64,000 nt of DNA from Baekduia alba (lineage in GTDB: Bacteria; Actinomycetota; Thermoleophilia; Solirubrobacterales; Solirubrobacteraceae): assembly GCF_028416635.1 (NCBI RefSeq), contig NZ_CP114013.1, positions 5,518,001 through 5,582,000 of the forward strand, in the 5' to 3' direction. The translations under genes and the position numbers were made by a program. This document shows, piece by piece, positions 1-8,979 of this stretch; position 1 is the first letter of the stretch, and every line of letters starts with the position of its first letter. Under the pieces are notes generated by a model. The model did not search any database and was not told the origin of the DNA. It saw only the letters and a list, made by a program, of their open reading frames with translations.

Positions 1-771
1 GACGACCTGTCCGCGATCCCAAAGCATAGTCCTACATACAAGAACGTCGGCGCGCTAAAGGGCCAGCGGCGCTTCGCAGACACTGTCCGTATGGCGCGGA
101 CAGCGGACGTGATGACCACGACCACCGACACGATCCGGGCGAAGTACGAGCGCAACGGCGTAACCAACATCGCGGTCATCGAGAACTGCCTCAATCGCCG
201 CAGCTGGCGCCGATCACAACGTCACTCGGGCATCGTCATCGGGTGGATCGCCGGCGTGGAGCACACCGAAGACCTGGTGCAGCTCAGATTGCGTGATGTG
301 TTGGCGAACGTCGTGTCCGCGCATCCGAATGTCCGCGTCGAGAGCGTCGGTGTGGATATTGGGCTCCCGGAGCGCTACACGCGCCAGCCGGTCGCGCACT
401 TCGACGATCTTCCGAAGCACATGGCCCGCTACGACATCGGGCTCGCCCCACTCTGCGACATCTTGTTCAACAACGCCCGATCGAACATCAAGCTCAAGGA
501 GTACGCAGCGTCTGGTGTCGCGTGGCTCGCTTCGCCCCGGAAGCCGTACCAAGGGTTCGGCGAGAAGCATGGGGGCTTACTCGTAGAAGATTGCGATTGG
601 GAGCAGGCAATCGAGCGACTTGTCCGCGATAAGAAGTTGCGCAAGAAGCTGGGGCGCAACGGCAAGGCCTGGGCGTTGTCGCAGACGATCGACGCGGCGG
701 CCGACCAGTGGGAACAGGTCTTTGAGACCGCTGTGAAGCGCGCGACCCTCGCGCGCTCCGCCGCCGTTTAG
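1..771 (+). CDS. glycosyltransferase (GT4-like), 3' part
   Basis: The reading frame is open from the first base of the window to the TAG at 771, so the start lies upstream and about 256 codons are visible. The visible part looks like the end of the N-terminal domain and the C-terminal Rossmann half of a GT-B (group 1) glycosyltransferase. It contains a GWIAG turn, an 'HFDDLPKHMARYDIGLAPL' segment typical of the nucleotide-sugar domain, and 'FNNARSNIKLKEYAASG', which resembles the E/KxxEY-A-G donor-site motif of GT4 enzymes. The likely role is transfer of a sugar from a nucleotide donor in surface polysaccharide or glycolipid synthesis. Donor and acceptor cannot be told. Composition is less GC-rich than in genes beyond 12 kb. 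An ATG at 91 is an internal methionine. Confidence 0.8.
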   Translation, partial: DDLSAIPKHSPTYKNVGALKGQRRFADTVRMARTADVMTTTTDTIRAKYERNGVTNIAVIENCLNRRSWRRSQRHSGIVIGWIAGVEHTEDLVQLRLRDVLANVVSAHPNVRVESVGVDIGLPERYTRQPVAHFDDLPKHMARYDIGLAPLCDILFNNARSNIKLKEYAASGVAWLASPRKPYQGFGEKHGGLLVEDCDWEQAIERLVRDKKLRKKLGRNGKAWALSQTIDAAADQWEQVFETAVKRATLARSAAV

Positions 772-944
772 ACGTACGTTCCAGTACGACGTGCTCCACG
801 GTCCGGGCCTCCGGGGCTCGTGGAGAAGGCGTCTCAGCACATCACGAGCGGACGTCTACGAGGTGATGACACGGGGACCTCGGAACGCCGCTGCTAAGCG
901 CGACGGCTTCGGGCGAGTCACGGCGGACGGCCTTCCGAGCAGCG

Positions 945-972
945 ACAGGGGCGCCCTTTCGGGCGCCCCTGT
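945..972. terminator. perfect 12-bp hairpin between convergent genes
   Basis: The left arm ACAGGGGCGCCC (945-956) and right arm GGGCGCCCCTGT (961-972) are perfect complements around a TTTC loop. The hairpin lies between the end of the glycosyltransferase (771) and the end of the convergent minus-strand gene (1037), so it can serve both. The following plus-strand bases are only mildly T-rich, as is common for terminators in GC-rich genomes. Confidence 0.75.
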
Positions 973-1036
973 TGTCCTGCGTTGATCGCCATTCGCTCGG
1001 ACCCTTAGGAGAGCCGGGCGGTGGTCGATCCGACTG

Positions 1037-1915
1037 CTAGTGGACGCTCGCCTGCGTGGCGGCGCGATCGCCCTGCTTGAACCCACCGGTCAGGGTGGCG
1101 CTGTTCCTACCAGCGGCGGAGGGCAGGCCCTCCTTGAGGTTCACGGCGGCGGTGATCAGGATCTTGTCCAGCGGCAGGTAGCCACAGTTGCTGGCTGCCG
1201 GCACGGAGAACGCGTTGTCGACCAACTTGACACCCGTGGCGGTCACGACGGTGCCATCGGGCGTGCTGCTCGTCAGCCCCGAGCTGCCCCTGATCGGCGT
1301 CGTGCCGGCCGGGGGAGTGGTGAGGCCAGTGGTCAGCTTGAACGTGACCGGGCTCGACGACGAGCCGATGTAGCAGCTCGGGCCCAGGAACGGGTTCTCG
1401 AGGTGGATCCGGACCGGCAGCTGAACGGTCGAGCCCTCCTCGATGAGGTAGTTGAAGTAGTCGAACTTGACTGGACCGACGAGCTCAGCCGTTGCGTACA
1501 CGTCGTTCGCCGCGGCGACCGCGTTGTTGAACGCGTCGATGAGGAAGCCGGACCAGCCCCCGGTGCTCACGAGGCCGAGAAGGCCACCCGGAACCTTGAG
1601 CGGGGTCTTGACCAGCGTGTCGGCGCCGACCGCGTTGAACCACGTCGTCGTCAAGTCATCGTTCAGCGAGAAGCCGCCCTGAAGCACGACGGGCGTGGAC
1701 GAGGTGACCGGCACGTTTGCGTTACCCAACTGGAACGCCCCACCCGTGGAGGTGGACACCAGGCACGACTGGACCGCGGTGTTCGTGTACGGGCAGTACT
1801 TGAACGGGGCGTACACGCCCGTCGGCGCGGCCGCCATTGCCGACGACGAAGCGGCGAGCACGCCAATGGCGACTGCTGCCGTCACGAGCGGCTTTACGGA
1901 CATCTTGATCCGCAT
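1037..1915 (-). CDS. exported protein of unknown function, 292 aa
   Basis: The N-terminus (MRIKMSVKPLVTAAVAIGVL, then AASSSAMAA-AP) is a Sec signal peptide with likely cleavage near residue 31. The mature part is rich in Thr, Ser, Gly and Val, has four scattered Cys, and looks like an all-beta extracellular protein. I recognise no named domain. The frame extends upstream to 2005, but the ATG at 1915 is chosen because an AGGAGG sits 5-11 nt before it (1920-1926) and a signal peptide follows directly. A strong promoter at 2056-2085 would give a leader of roughly 130 nt. The gene converges on the glycosyltransferase and is transcribed alone. Function is not inferred beyond secretion. Confidence 0.85.
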   Translation of the reverse strand: MRIKMSVKPLVTAAVAIGVLAASSSAMAAAPTGVYAPFKYCPYTNTAVQSCLVSTSTGGAFQLGNANVPVTSSTPVVLQGGFSLNDDLTTTWFNAVGADTLVKTPLKVPGGLLGLVSTGGWSGFLIDAFNNAVAAANDVYATAELVGPVKFDYFNYLIEEGSTVQLPVRIHLENPFLGPSCYIGSSSSPVTFKLTTGLTTPPAGTTPIRGSSGLTSSTPDGTVVTATGVKLVDNAFSVPAASNCGYLPLDKILITAAVNLKEGLPSAAGRNSATLTGGFKQGDRAATQASVH

Positions 1916-2055
1916 AGAACCCTCCTGTTGATTAGTGCAACCGAATCGCGGGCGCAGGAGACCGAGCGACCATTCAGGCCAGTCCGTCTCAAGTTCTCTC
2001 CCCACGGACCGGCGTGGTGCTCCGCGCGTGACCTTCGCGCTTACCGGTCCGTCAG

Positions 2056-2085
2056 ATCATACCTGCACTTGTTTCCCGTAGTCAA
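2056..2085 (-). promoter_or_regulatory. sigma-70 promoter of the 1037-1915 gene
   Basis: On the minus strand: -35 TTGACT (2085-2080), an 18-nt spacer, and -10 TATGAT (2061-2056). The spacer carries GGGAAACA three bases after the -35 box. The same -35, spacing and spacer octamer occur at 8805-8834, so this looks like a conserved promoter type of secreted-protein genes here. Confidence 0.7.
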
Positions 2086-2123
2086 TAGACACACTAGTGT
2101 TTTGGTGTGGTCGATAAACCACA

Positions 2124-2147
2124 AAGGGGCACCATGCGGTGCCCCTT
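2124..2147 (-). terminator. rho-independent terminator after the 2175-5195 gene
   Basis: AAGGGGCACC (2124-2133) pairs perfectly with GGTGCCCCTT (2138-2147) around ATGC. Read on the minus strand the hairpin lies 28 nt past the stop codon at 2175 and is followed by a short T-rich stretch (TTTGTGGTTTATC). It closes the two-gene unit 8738-2175. Confidence 0.75.
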
Positions 2148-2174
2148 CGGGTTTGAGCGATGCCGGGCCGGATG

Positions 2175-5100
2175 TCAGCGCCGGACGGTCACCAACTTCT
2201 TGACATTGACGACCTTGCCGCCGCGCGGACGATAGCCCACCGTCAGCGTCAATCGGATCGTGCCGTGACGCTTCAGCGTCGCTCGCGCCTTCGGCGTGAG
2301 TCTCGCGGAAATCGACGCTTCGTCGGCGGCCTTCAAGGTGCGCGAAGCCTTGCTGATCATCCCGGAGCCGCTCAGCGTGAGCTTTCCGGCGCCGAGGTTC
2401 GCGACGCGCAGCGTGACGGCGCTTGACGTGGCCTTCGTCTTCGTGACTGTGGGCTTGCAGCCATCGACCTTGACCTGCGTTGTCGAGACCTCGACCTGGC
2501 CGTTTTGCCCAGTGAAGCGGCTGTCGATCGTCTTGTCGCGATCGCATGTTCCCGGGCGGCCCGAAACCACGATGATTCCGTGCTTACCGCCGTTGATCTT
2601 GAGGCTGAACTGCGAGATCGGTGCGTCCGGGATGTCACGGAACGTGGTCACAAGGCGCTTGATCGCGTCGACGTTGGAATCCGCGTTGACGTCGATGGTC
2701 ACCCCATCGCCCGACAGTGGGATCCAAAGCTTCGGCAAGGTCGCGATGACGCGGCCTGACGGACTCTTCCGCGTACCCTCGACGAAATACACCGGCCCGC
2801 TGAGCGGGTGCGGCAGCACAGACACCGCCGTGGCGGTTCCGACGATCGAGGCCTTCGGGCACGCCAGGGCCGCCCGCTGCGCGGGCTTGCACAGCGCCTG
2901 TGCGTTGTCCGGGTCGAGCGCAACGGAGAGCGGGAGCTTCACCTCCGCCCTCGCGAGATTCGCGCCGCCCTGAACGTCTGTGAGCTTGGCCGTGATCCCC
3001 GGATGAGTGCCGTCGGTCGTGGAGCGCTTGCCGGTGAACTGAAGCGCGAGCTTCTGCCGCAGGTCGAGATCGCCGCAACCGCCGATCTTGAACAGCGCGA
3101 CCTGCTGGCTTGTGGCGCCTCCCAACGCCCCGAAGCTCCCGAACACACCCGAGGGCTTGCAGCTCGTCGGGTTGAACATGAACTTGGGTCGGTCGATCGA
3201 GAGGCTGACTTGCCGCAGCCGCAGCGGGATGCCTTGGATGATCGTCGGCAACGGATCCGACTTGACCGTCACGTGGGCATCGGTTCGGTCGACGTAGATG
3301 CCAGCCCGAACGACGACAACGCCGAGGTCGAACGGCCCTGCCTGACCGGCCGTTGGGACGGCGATCGAGAGGCCGAACGGCGCGTCCTTGTAGGGACCGG
3401 TCAAATACACGCGGCCCGTGAGCGCCAGCGGCTGAGCTCCAGGACCGGCCAGGGTCGATACGGTTCCGACGGCGCTGTTTGCCGGGCATGCACCGGTCAC
3501 AGCCGGGCCGGCGCCGCATTGCGTGACCGAGCCGATCCGAGCGAGCATGCCAGCTGGCAGCACAGCATCGATCGACGACAGGTAAGGCGTGCGATCAGCG
3601 CGGGTGAGCGTGAACACGAACGGCGAGTCCTGGCCGGCGAGCGGGTTCGTCATCCCCGCGGTGAAGGACGGGGCGAACGCCGGGCTGTCACAGCCCTGGT
3701 CGATCGCCATCGGCGTGTCGAGAGCGACCACGTTGTCCGACGCCCAAGAGGTAATCTCGGTACGCGTCGTGTAGTTACCGCAGCTCGGGGGTGTCGCCAG
3801 CGGCGCCTGCGAACCGCCTTGCAGGCTCACGCGCATGTGAGAGAACGGCAGCTGCGGCGTGTTGTCGAACGTCGCGGTCAGCTGACCGGTCACCTGGTCC
3901 AGATCGACGCGACCCGGCAGCTTCAGGTAGAAGCCGGGTCCCTTCGCGGCGATGTACATCGCGATCAGCGAGCGGAACGGGTTGTCGGTCTGCGTAGCGA
4001 GAATGATGTCGCCGTGCAATGGATCAGGCAACAGCGGCGTGTCGATGGTGACGCTGCCGATCTTGGCCGAGTCGGGACACGCAGGGGCATCGTTGGTTCC
4101 GAGGCCGATCTGCGTTGGCGTGCATGCGCCGAGTCCAGCGGCGGACGACGGGGAGACGGACATCCCCTTTGGGAATGCGATCGCCACCTTGCGCACATGG
4201 GCTGTAGCCAAGCCATCGGGGGCGGCGGCTTGCGGCACGTCGATGTCGACGTTGAGCCCAGTGGGTGCGTCAGCCGTGTGGGAGAGCGGCTGAACGTTGA
4301 CGGAAGGATCGAACCCGACACGCTCGCAACCGTCGATCATGAAGGGGGTCCCGTCGAGATCGGACGAGAGCACGCGGGTATCAAACGCGCCAGGGTGCTC
4401 CCAGCTGTCACCCCGCATCGTGAACGACATCGGGGTGCCTGGGCACGACGTCGGAAGGCTCAAGAACGGCAGCCGCGGCTGGCTCGTGGACACCGCTTGC
4501 TGACCGTCCACCTCAGGCGCGCCACGAGGCTGACGATCGAAGTCGTGCGCCGGATCGGCGGGCACGCCCCAGAGGTGCAGTGTCACCGCCTGGATCGCGA
4601 CCGCCTGGGAGATGCTGAAGCTCCCCGACGAGATGCCGTAGTCACCAGGGCGCACACGTGCATCGATGACGGCCACGGTGCCGAGGTAGAAGAACCCGAA
4701 CCGCGCCGGGACGTTCGGGCCGTGAGCGATGTTGTAGACGCCGACCCGCAGCGGCTGCGGTCCGCTGGGCCCGCCGATCTCGAGGTCAGCGACACCGATC
4801 TGCGCGTCTACTGGGCAATTGGGGAAGGCCTGCCCGGGGTTGGCGAGCTCCGTCGGTGAGCATGTCGGGAACGGTGTCGGATCGCCCACCAGTCCGAGAG
4901 GCAGATCGACGTCGACCGACCGCACGGCCTCCGGGGGCCCGGGGATCGCTTCGCCGTCGTGGACGGTCGTGGTGTCCAGCGGCAGAGAGAACTTGACCGC
5001 AAGGTCGGGGTGCGAACCCGCCTGACGGTCGAATGTCCCGTCGAGATTCGAGAGCGAAACGCCGGCTTGCTCGAACTGGAAGTTCGCTCGCGCCACGCTG

Positions 5101-5195
5101 GCTGCTGCCATCGAGAACAGCACGAGGGCCAGAAGAGCGGAGAGGAGGACGAACCGGCCGCGACGCACGGTGAACATCATGTTGGTCATGGTCAT
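2175..5195 (-). CDS. large exported protein with Cys-pair repeats, 1006 aa
   Basis: A signal peptide (basic MFTVRRGRF, then a Leu/Ala-rich core ending at ASVARA near residue 38) precedes about 960 extracellular residues. At least four modules recur, near residues 90-130, 355-400, 550-600 and 775-830. Each follows the pattern C(x)6-14-C-P-x3-x-IG, then a 'Pl.G.vY/I' strand; clear examples are ACPDSAKIGSVTIDTPLLPD and LACPKASIVGTATAVSVLPH. The paired cysteines probably form disulfides, suggesting an elongated surface or matrix protein. The last 120 residues are a basic beta-rich domain like the C-terminus of the upstream gene product. The start lies only 3 nt past the stop of that gene (5199-8738), so the two are co-transcribed. 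I do not recognise a named family; similar giants are my recollection of Thermoleophilia genomes, not a database result. Confidence 0.85.
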   Translation of the reverse strand: MTMTNMMFTVRRGRFVLLSALLALVLFSMAAASVARANFQFEQAGVSLSNLDGTFDRQAGSHPDLAVKFSLPLDTTTVHDGEAIPGPPEAVRSVDVDLPLGLVGDPTPFPTCSPTELANPGQAFPNCPVDAQIGVADLEIGGPSGPQPLRVGVYNIAHGPNVPARFGFFYLGTVAVIDARVRPGDYGISSGSFSISQAVAIQAVTLHLWGVPADPAHDFDRQPRGAPEVDGQQAVSTSQPRLPFLSLPTSCPGTPMSFTMRGDSWEHPGAFDTRVLSSDLDGTPFMIDGCERVGFDPSVNVQPLSHTADAPTGLNVDIDVPQAAAPDGLATAHVRKVAIAFPKGMSVSPSSAAGLGACTPTQIGLGTNDAPACPDSAKIGSVTIDTPLLPDPLHGDIILATQTDNPFRSLIAMYIAAKGPGFYLKLPGRVDLDQVTGQLTATFDNTPQLPFSHMRVSLQGGSQAPLATPPSCGNYTTRTEITSWASDNVVALDTPMAIDQGCDSPAFAPSFTAGMTNPLAGQDSPFVFTLTRADRTPYLSSIDAVLPAGMLARIGSVTQCGAGPAVTGACPANSAVGTVSTLAGPGAQPLALTGRVYLTGPYKDAPFGLSIAVPTAGQAGPFDLGVVVVRAGIYVDRTDAHVTVKSDPLPTIIQGIPLRLRQVSLSIDRPKFMFNPTSCKPSGVFGSFGALGGATSQQVALFKIGGCGDLDLRQKLALQFTGKRSTTDGTHPGITAKLTDVQGGANLARAEVKLPLSVALDPDNAQALCKPAQRAALACPKASIVGTATAVSVLPHPLSGPVYFVEGTRKSPSGRVIATLPKLWIPLSGDGVTIDVNADSNVDAIKRLVTTFRDIPDAPISQFSLKINGGKHGIIVVSGRPGTCDRDKTIDSRFTGQNGQVEVSTTQVKVDGCKPTVTKTKATSSAVTLRVANLGAGKLTLSGSGMISKASRTLKAADEASISARLTPKARATLKRHGTIRLTLTVGYRPRGGKVVNVKKLVTVRR

Positions 5196-5198
5196 CGC

Positions 5199-8100
5199 CT
5201 ACTTGCCGAGGGTCCGGGAGATCTTGGAGACCGAGGTGCCCCACCCGCCGGCGAGCGAGATGCGCGCAGACACCTTGAAGCTGCGATGCGCGCGCCGAAG
5301 GGAACGAGCCTTCTTGCTCAATGGCACGACCAGTCGGTAACTACCGGCTTTCGCCGCGTTCCGGACGGTGCTCGTCAGCCGTGAGCCACTCACGCGCACC
5401 CGCCCTCGCTGGGAGACCCGGACAGTGATGTGCATGGCCTTGGAAGTGAACGAGACCGTCGCGACCGAGACACGAGCCTTCGTCTGGTTGGTGCGGCTCT
5501 TGGTCGATGCCGCTGATTGCGCCGGCCCTGGTGCGGGGGCGCTGCTCACCGGCCCCGGGGTTGGCTCGACGCACTCGCTCTTCGCACACGCCGCACGCGG
5601 CGCGGGCGACTGCCCGGGGAACCCGCCGCCAAGACGTGCGTCATAGACATCGTCGGCTTGGTCCTGATCCTGGCCGACCAGCGATTCAGCCGTTGTGAAG
5701 AAGATGTCGTCGCCGCTCGTGGACGCGTCGGCGAACCGTGCGGCGAACTGACCGGTGCCGGGGGAGATCAGCGTCGTCTTCCCGTCGCGATATGCATAGA
5801 CGTCCCGCGCGCCGTTGTTATCTCTCGTAATGAGGGACGTCGGCGTGTCAAAGAACAGTTCCCCGTCGTCGGTCAACGGTTGGGGAATCCGGTTGCTGAC
5901 GTTGCGATCGACGATTGGCAGAGACGCGTCCACTCCGGACCCACCGCCCGGCGGGCACGACACGCAGGTGAGCAGGTCTGCGTCCGCGTCGTAAAGGTAG
6001 ACCTCAGACCCCGACCCGCCGTATGCCAGGTACCGTCCGCTCGGGCTGGCGAAGACACCGGGGCCCGGATGGGCGGACGAGACCGTCTGGAGGACGCCGC
6101 CGCGCCAGACGACCGTGTTGGTGCCATCGTCGAAGTACACCGTCTGACCATCGTCGCTGACAGCCATGACGTAGAACGGCTCCGGGTTCGCGGGAATCGT
6201 CCCAATGAACCGGAGCTCATTGGTGACCGCGTCGTACTGGTAGATGTTGCGGAGATCGGTGACCGTCGGCGCGTCAGATGTGAGGCGCCCGGAGGTGAAC
6301 ACCGCGTAGCGTCCGTCGCGACTTACGCCCGACAGGAGCGCTGCTTGCGGCGTCGCTGGCCCGCCGAGGATATGCGACACCGAGACGGCCGTCGTTCCGC
6401 TCGTCGTACGGACGTACACGCCACCATCAGCCCCATCGAGGGTGAAGTACATGCGCGACCCGTCGTCCGCGACCATCCGTTGAGCGCCAGACACCCCCTG
6501 GATGGCGATGCCGCTCGTGGGCACGGCCCCGCTGGGAAGCTTTGACTCGAGCTGCAGCCCGCGACCCGCGTCCCAGCGATACAGCGCCCGACTCGGGACG
6601 CCCGGAAGCAGCGGCACCTGCGACGCGAACACAAGCCAGCTGAAATCCGATGCTCCAGCAATGAACATGTTTGCTCGATTGATGCCGCTCATGACGTTGT
6701 ACGCCGAAGGCACGTTGCTCGAACCGACGAACGTGTAGGCGCGCGACTTCACGTCGACCGCGTAGAGGTTGCCCACCCCTTCGGTGCCGCCGTCGGCGAG
6801 CTTGCGGTTGCTGACCACCATCGTGTGCGTGAAGTCCTTGGACACCGCCAAGGTGACCGAGGACGCGGTCTCGCGACCGACGTTGAGTGGCGGGTCCAGC
6901 GCGACCCAGGGGTCCCAGTCGGCAGCGCCGCGCATGCTGAAGAAGCGGGTGAACTGTGCCGCGCTCGGAGCGTTCGAGGGCGCAGAGGCGGTCATGTACT
7001 CGATGGCGGTGCCGTCGGCCTTGGCCTGGAACCCGAACGTCGTGTTCAGTGAAGCGCCGAGCTTGTCGACCGGGGTGACCTGCTCGTAGCCGAGATGCGG
7101 GTTAGGGCTGTCCGCGGGGTCGGTCGTGAAGGTCGCGTCTGCACCAGCGGCCACGCCGGCTGAGTTCCGAGCGACTAGGCGGTAGTGGTACGTCGTCCCC
7201 GGGCGAAGGCCGCTGATGGGACGGCTGAACGTGCGCGGCGTCCGACCCTTGCCTGCGATCGCCTCTGCGCCTTGCGGAGCGCTGGTGCCGTACTCGGTCG
7301 TGGTGCCGTACTCGAAGTGATACGTCGTCTGGTCCCCGATCGTGTCAATAAGGCCGTAGAGCATGGCGCTGGCCTGTGTGATCTCCTTCGCGGCACCGGT
7401 CGTCACGGCCGGTGGCACGACCGCCGTGCTGAACGACGTGGTCGCGGACGTGTTGTTCGTCAAGGAGTTCTCGGCGTAGGACCGCACGAGGTAGGCCGCA
7501 TTCGGCTGGAGACCGGTGAAGTCGTCTTCGATGGCCTCCTCGCCGTTGCTGGTTAGCCCCGGGTGGTCGGGGCCGCGCTGCCAAGGGTTTGCCGGATCGT
7601 TCGGGTCAGACATCGGGAAGCTTGCGCAATCGGTGCTTGCCGGGCAGTACTCGAGACGAGCTGTGGTCGACTCTCCGCCGGGCGCAACGACCCCGCGGAC
7701 ATGGACGCTCGTCGTCTCGATGTTCGACACGACCGGTGCGTCGAGCCCCGCCTGCACACCCGTACGGAACATGAAGACCTGGCTCGTCGTGCCGTCGTCG
7801 GTCTGCAGGTAGATGCGTCCGGTGGCCGGATCGATCGCCAAGCCATGGTTCGCACCCGTAGCCGTCGCGGGGAGATGAACCGTGAATGTCGGGACGCCGG
7901 TCGACGTGAAGCCCTCGAGCTTGGCGTTGGCGGTCCCGATGTCCTCGACGACGACGACGGCACCTGTAGCAGGGTCCACCGCGACGCCCTGCGGCCCGCC
8001 GGTGATGGGAAGCGACCCCTGAGCGACGCCAGAAGAATCGAACAACTCGACGGTCGAGTCGAGCAGCGGCGTTCGGTCGTCGACGACGTACGTCGTACCC

Positions 8101-8738
8101 CCAGGACTCACCGCGATGTTGCGCGGGTGGCGAAAGGTCCCGTGATCGGAGTCGGAGCCGTTGAAGGACGAGAGCAGGGTCCCGCTCGCCGAGAAGCGGA
8201 AGACTCGACCGACCGACGGGTCGGAGATCAGCAGGTCGTGCGTGGTCCCGTCGACGGCCATGCCGCCCCCGGTCCACTCGCTGATCGCGGGATCCACCGC
8301 GAAGCTCGGGTCGCTCGTGTAGGTCGGCACCGGCGCGCCGTCGGAAGTGAACTTCGCCACGCCTCCGCCGAAGGCGTCGCTGACGTACACGGTCCCGTCT
8401 GTTGGGTCGACAGCCGCGTACATCGAGAGGCTGCCGCTGTTGAGCGTCGTCAGGAACGTGCCGCCCAAGGTGACGTCCGGCGCAAACACCTGCGCACGGA
8501 CCCCGTACTCATCGGCGACGATGAGGTTGCCCGTGCCGGGCTCGACGGCAATGCCCGTCGACACGGGTTGGCCGTTTGCCACGAGATCGGCGCTGCCGAA
8601 GCTCGCCTGGAAGCCGTATGACGTGCCGGGCGTCGCCGCGTCTGCGTACGTGGCGAGCACCAGCATCGCGCAGACCGTTGCCAGTCCCTGCAGCCAGACG
8701 CGAACCCACGGAGTTGCGAACCCGGTACAGCTAGACAT
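5199..8738 (-). CDS. exported NHL / Fn3 / TolB-like propeller protein, about 1179 aa
   Basis: Residues 1-35 are a signal peptide ending ATYADA-ATP. Residues 40-325 form an NHL-type propeller with repeats such as GIAVEPGTGNLIVADEYG and GVAVDPATGAVVVVED. Residues 335-437 and 443-540 are two Fn3-like domains; the second has the TTYHFEYGTTTEYG signature. Residues 550-1040 resemble a second, WD40/TolB-like propeller (DGRYAVFTSG, DDGQTVYFDD). A basic beta-rich tail (1085-1179) resembles the C-terminal domain of the next gene product. The ATG at 8738 is chosen because GAGGAGGAGTAGGAG precedes it and the promoter at 8805-8834 lies inside the longer open frame, excluding starts further upstream. It is probably a cell-surface or secreted binding protein; the ligand is unknown. 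Confidence 0.85.
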   Translation of the reverse strand: MSSCTGFATPWVRVWLQGLATVCAMLVLATYADAATPGTSYGFQASFGSADLVANGQPVSTGIAVEPGTGNLIVADEYGVRAQVFAPDVTLGGTFLTTLNSGSLSMYAAVDPTDGTVYVSDAFGGGVAKFTSDGAPVPTYTSDPSFAVDPAISEWTGGGMAVDGTTHDLLISDPSVGRVFRFSASGTLLSSFNGSDSDHGTFRHPRNIAVSPGGTTYVVDDRTPLLDSTVELFDSSGVAQGSLPITGGPQGVAVDPATGAVVVVEDIGTANAKLEGFTSTGVPTFTVHLPATATGANHGLAIDPATGRIYLQTDDGTTSQVFMFRTGVQAGLDAPVVSNIETTSVHVRGVVAPGGESTTARLEYCPASTDCASFPMSDPNDPANPWQRGPDHPGLTSNGEEAIEDDFTGLQPNAAYLVRSYAENSLTNNTSATTSFSTAVVPPAVTTGAAKEITQASAMLYGLIDTIGDQTTYHFEYGTTTEYGTSAPQGAEAIAGKGRTPRTFSRPISGLRPGTTYHYRLVARNSAGVAAGADATFTTDPADSPNPHLGYEQVTPVDKLGASLNTTFGFQAKADGTAIEYMTASAPSNAPSAAQFTRFFSMRGAADWDPWVALDPPLNVGRETASSVTLAVSKDFTHTMVVSNRKLADGGTEGVGNLYAVDVKSRAYTFVGSSNVPSAYNVMSGINRANMFIAGASDFSWLVFASQVPLLPGVPSRALYRWDAGRGLQLESKLPSGAVPTSGIAIQGVSGAQRMVADDGSRMYFTLDGADGGVYVRTTSGTTAVSVSHILGGPATPQAALLSGVSRDGRYAVFTSGRLTSDAPTVTDLRNIYQYDAVTNELRFIGTIPANPEPFYVMAVSDDGQTVYFDDGTNTVVWRGGVLQTVSSAHPGPGVFASPSGRYLAYGGSGSEVYLYDADADLLTCVSCPPGGGSGVDASLPIVDRNVSNRIPQPLTDDGELFFDTPTSLITRDNNGARDVYAYRDGKTTLISPGTGQFAARFADASTSGDDIFFTTAESLVGQDQDQADDVYDARLGGGFPGQSPAPRAACAKSECVEPTPGPVSSAPAPGPAQSAASTKSRTNQTKARVSVATVSFTSKAMHITVRVSQRGRVRVSGSRLTSTVRNAAKAGSYRLVVPLSKKARSLRRAHRSFKVSARISLAGGWGTSVSKISRTLGK

Positions 8739-8804
8739 ACGACTCCTACTCCTCCTCGACGACCCATGCTTCCGCCGGACATCGAGGGGCGGAGGCCGAT
8801 GGCG

Positions 8805-8834
8805 ACTATAGTCATACGTGTTTCCCAGAGTCAA
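8805..8834 (-). promoter_or_regulatory. sigma-70 promoter of the 8738-2175 operon
   Basis: On the minus strand: -35 TTGACT (8834-8829), 18-nt spacer, -10 TATAGT (8810-8805). The spacer has GGGAAACA, as in the promoter at 2056-2085. The predicted transcript starts about 60 nt before the ATG at 8738. Confidence 0.75.
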
Positions 8835-8895
8835 GGATGTTTTCCGAGGACCTTGACGCGGGCAGCAGTGCCCGAGCAGCGCCGCGCCGCAACGC

Positions 8896-8929
8896 GCGTG
8901 GCCCGCCTCCGATAGAAGACGGGCCACGC
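8896..8929 (-). terminator. 15-bp hairpin terminator after the 8980-9594 gene
   Basis: Read on the minus strand, GCGTGGCCCGTCTTC pairs with GGAGGCGGGCCACGC around a TATC loop, a 15-bp stem with two G-U pairs. It starts 50 nt past the stop codon at 8980 and lies upstream of the 8829 promoter, separating the two units. There is no clear T-tract. Confidence 0.65.
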
Positions 8930-8979
8930 TTCCAACATGTGCTGCTACGGAGCGTGGACGTCGCCCACGCAGCGAGCGG

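Noticed and set aside
791-985. Short plus-strand ORF after the glycosyltransferase
   Set aside because: It has no Shine-Dalgarno or protein-like composition and runs through the perfect terminator hairpin at 945-972.
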